Part shown: positions 31,998-32,031 of the stretch, piece by piece
Numbering within the stretch: position 1 is the first letter of the stretch
Layout of the letters: each line of letters opens with the position of its first letter
Source of the DNA: Olsenella sp.
GTDB lineage: Bacteria > Actinomycetota > Coriobacteriia > Coriobacteriales > Atopobiaceae
Direction of reading: 5' to 3'
Length of the DNA stretch: 32,031 nt
NCBI GenBank assembly: GCA_022648325.1
Contig: JALCMG010000019.1
Span: 1-32,031 of the forward strand
Program-made: the position numbers and the translations under genes
The notes under the pieces: model-generated
Seen by the model: only the letters and a program-made list of their open reading frames with translations
The model's database searches: none
Told to the model about the DNA's origin: nothing

Positions 31998-32031
31998 ATG
32001 GCAGCGTACTGCTCCAAGTGTGGAGCTCCAC
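31998..32031 (+). CDS. Start of a zinc-ribbon protein, cut by the window end
   Basis: Only the first 11 codons are present (MAAYCSKCGAP). Cys-x-x-Cys-Gly near the N-terminus is the first half of a zinc ribbon, as in membrane proteins with an N-terminal zinc_ribbon_2 domain. CAGGAGGGGGG lies upstream of the ATG. The rest of the protein and its function cannot be seen. Confidence 0.65.
   Translation, partial: MAAYCSKCGAP

Noticed and set aside
1..32031. CRISPR arrays, insertion sequences, tRNA genes or phage genes
   Set aside because: No regularly spaced repeats, transposase motifs, terminal repeats or tRNA cloverleaf sequences were seen by eye; only ssrA has a tRNA-like fold.

Overview
This window looks like a chromosomal segment of a GC-rich actinobacterium of the class Coriobacteriia (an Olsenella/Atopobium-type, carbohydrate-fermenting anaerobe). 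That assignment is inferred from high GC with strongly GC-biased third codon positions, reliance on PTS sugar uptake, a split transketolase, rubredoxin-type redox proteins and the overall gene mix. No database search was possible.

Layout: (1) 1-136, the 3' end of a 5S rRNA gene and its strong terminator. (2) 351-3320, a 989-residue P-loop regulator with a C-terminal SARP-type DNA-binding region, in visibly lower-GC, T-ending codons. (3) 3509-8291, secA, prfB (release factor 2) and a YitT-type membrane protein, closely packed. (4) 8288-17581, a carbohydrate block: a DeoR regulator facing an AT-rich control region, an UlaCBA-like PTS, a two-helix membrane protein, a KdsD/GutQ-like SIS isomerase, a DHDPS/NAL-family aldolase, a KDPG aldolase, a TalC-type transaldolase and a two-gene transketolase. 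(5) 17786-19682, ftsE-ftsX. (6) 19760-23286, RNase R, a TPR-like protein and smpB; ssrA (tmRNA) follows at 26242-26613, so the whole trans-translation set lies within 7 kb. (7) 23338-26040, a flavin reductase-rubredoxin fusion, a 47-residue rubredoxin, a Cof-type HAD phosphatase and a DUF1275 membrane protein. (8) 26733-31582, a trehalose system: TreR-like GntR regulator, divergent PTS EIIBCA and phosphotrehalase, with three copies of a 16-bp operator. (9) 31583-31997, a non-coding gap with a perfect 22-bp palindrome, then the first codons of a zinc-ribbon protein.

How the genes fit together: secA-prfB-ftsE-ftsX-smpB belong to neighbourhoods that are often contiguous in Gram-positive bacteria. 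Here a roughly 9-10 kb sugar module sits between prfB and ftsE. In that module imported sugar phosphate could be isomerised to ribulose-5-phosphate and handled by transaldolase and transketolase, while the two aldolases would cleave 2-keto-3-deoxy acids.

The most striking observation is that the release factor 2 gene encodes Ser-Pro-Thr where RF2 normally has its stop-codon-reading Ser-Pro-Phe. The same window ends 19 of its 27 complete genes with TAG, a codon classical RF2 does not read. The RF2 gene also has no programmed frameshift.
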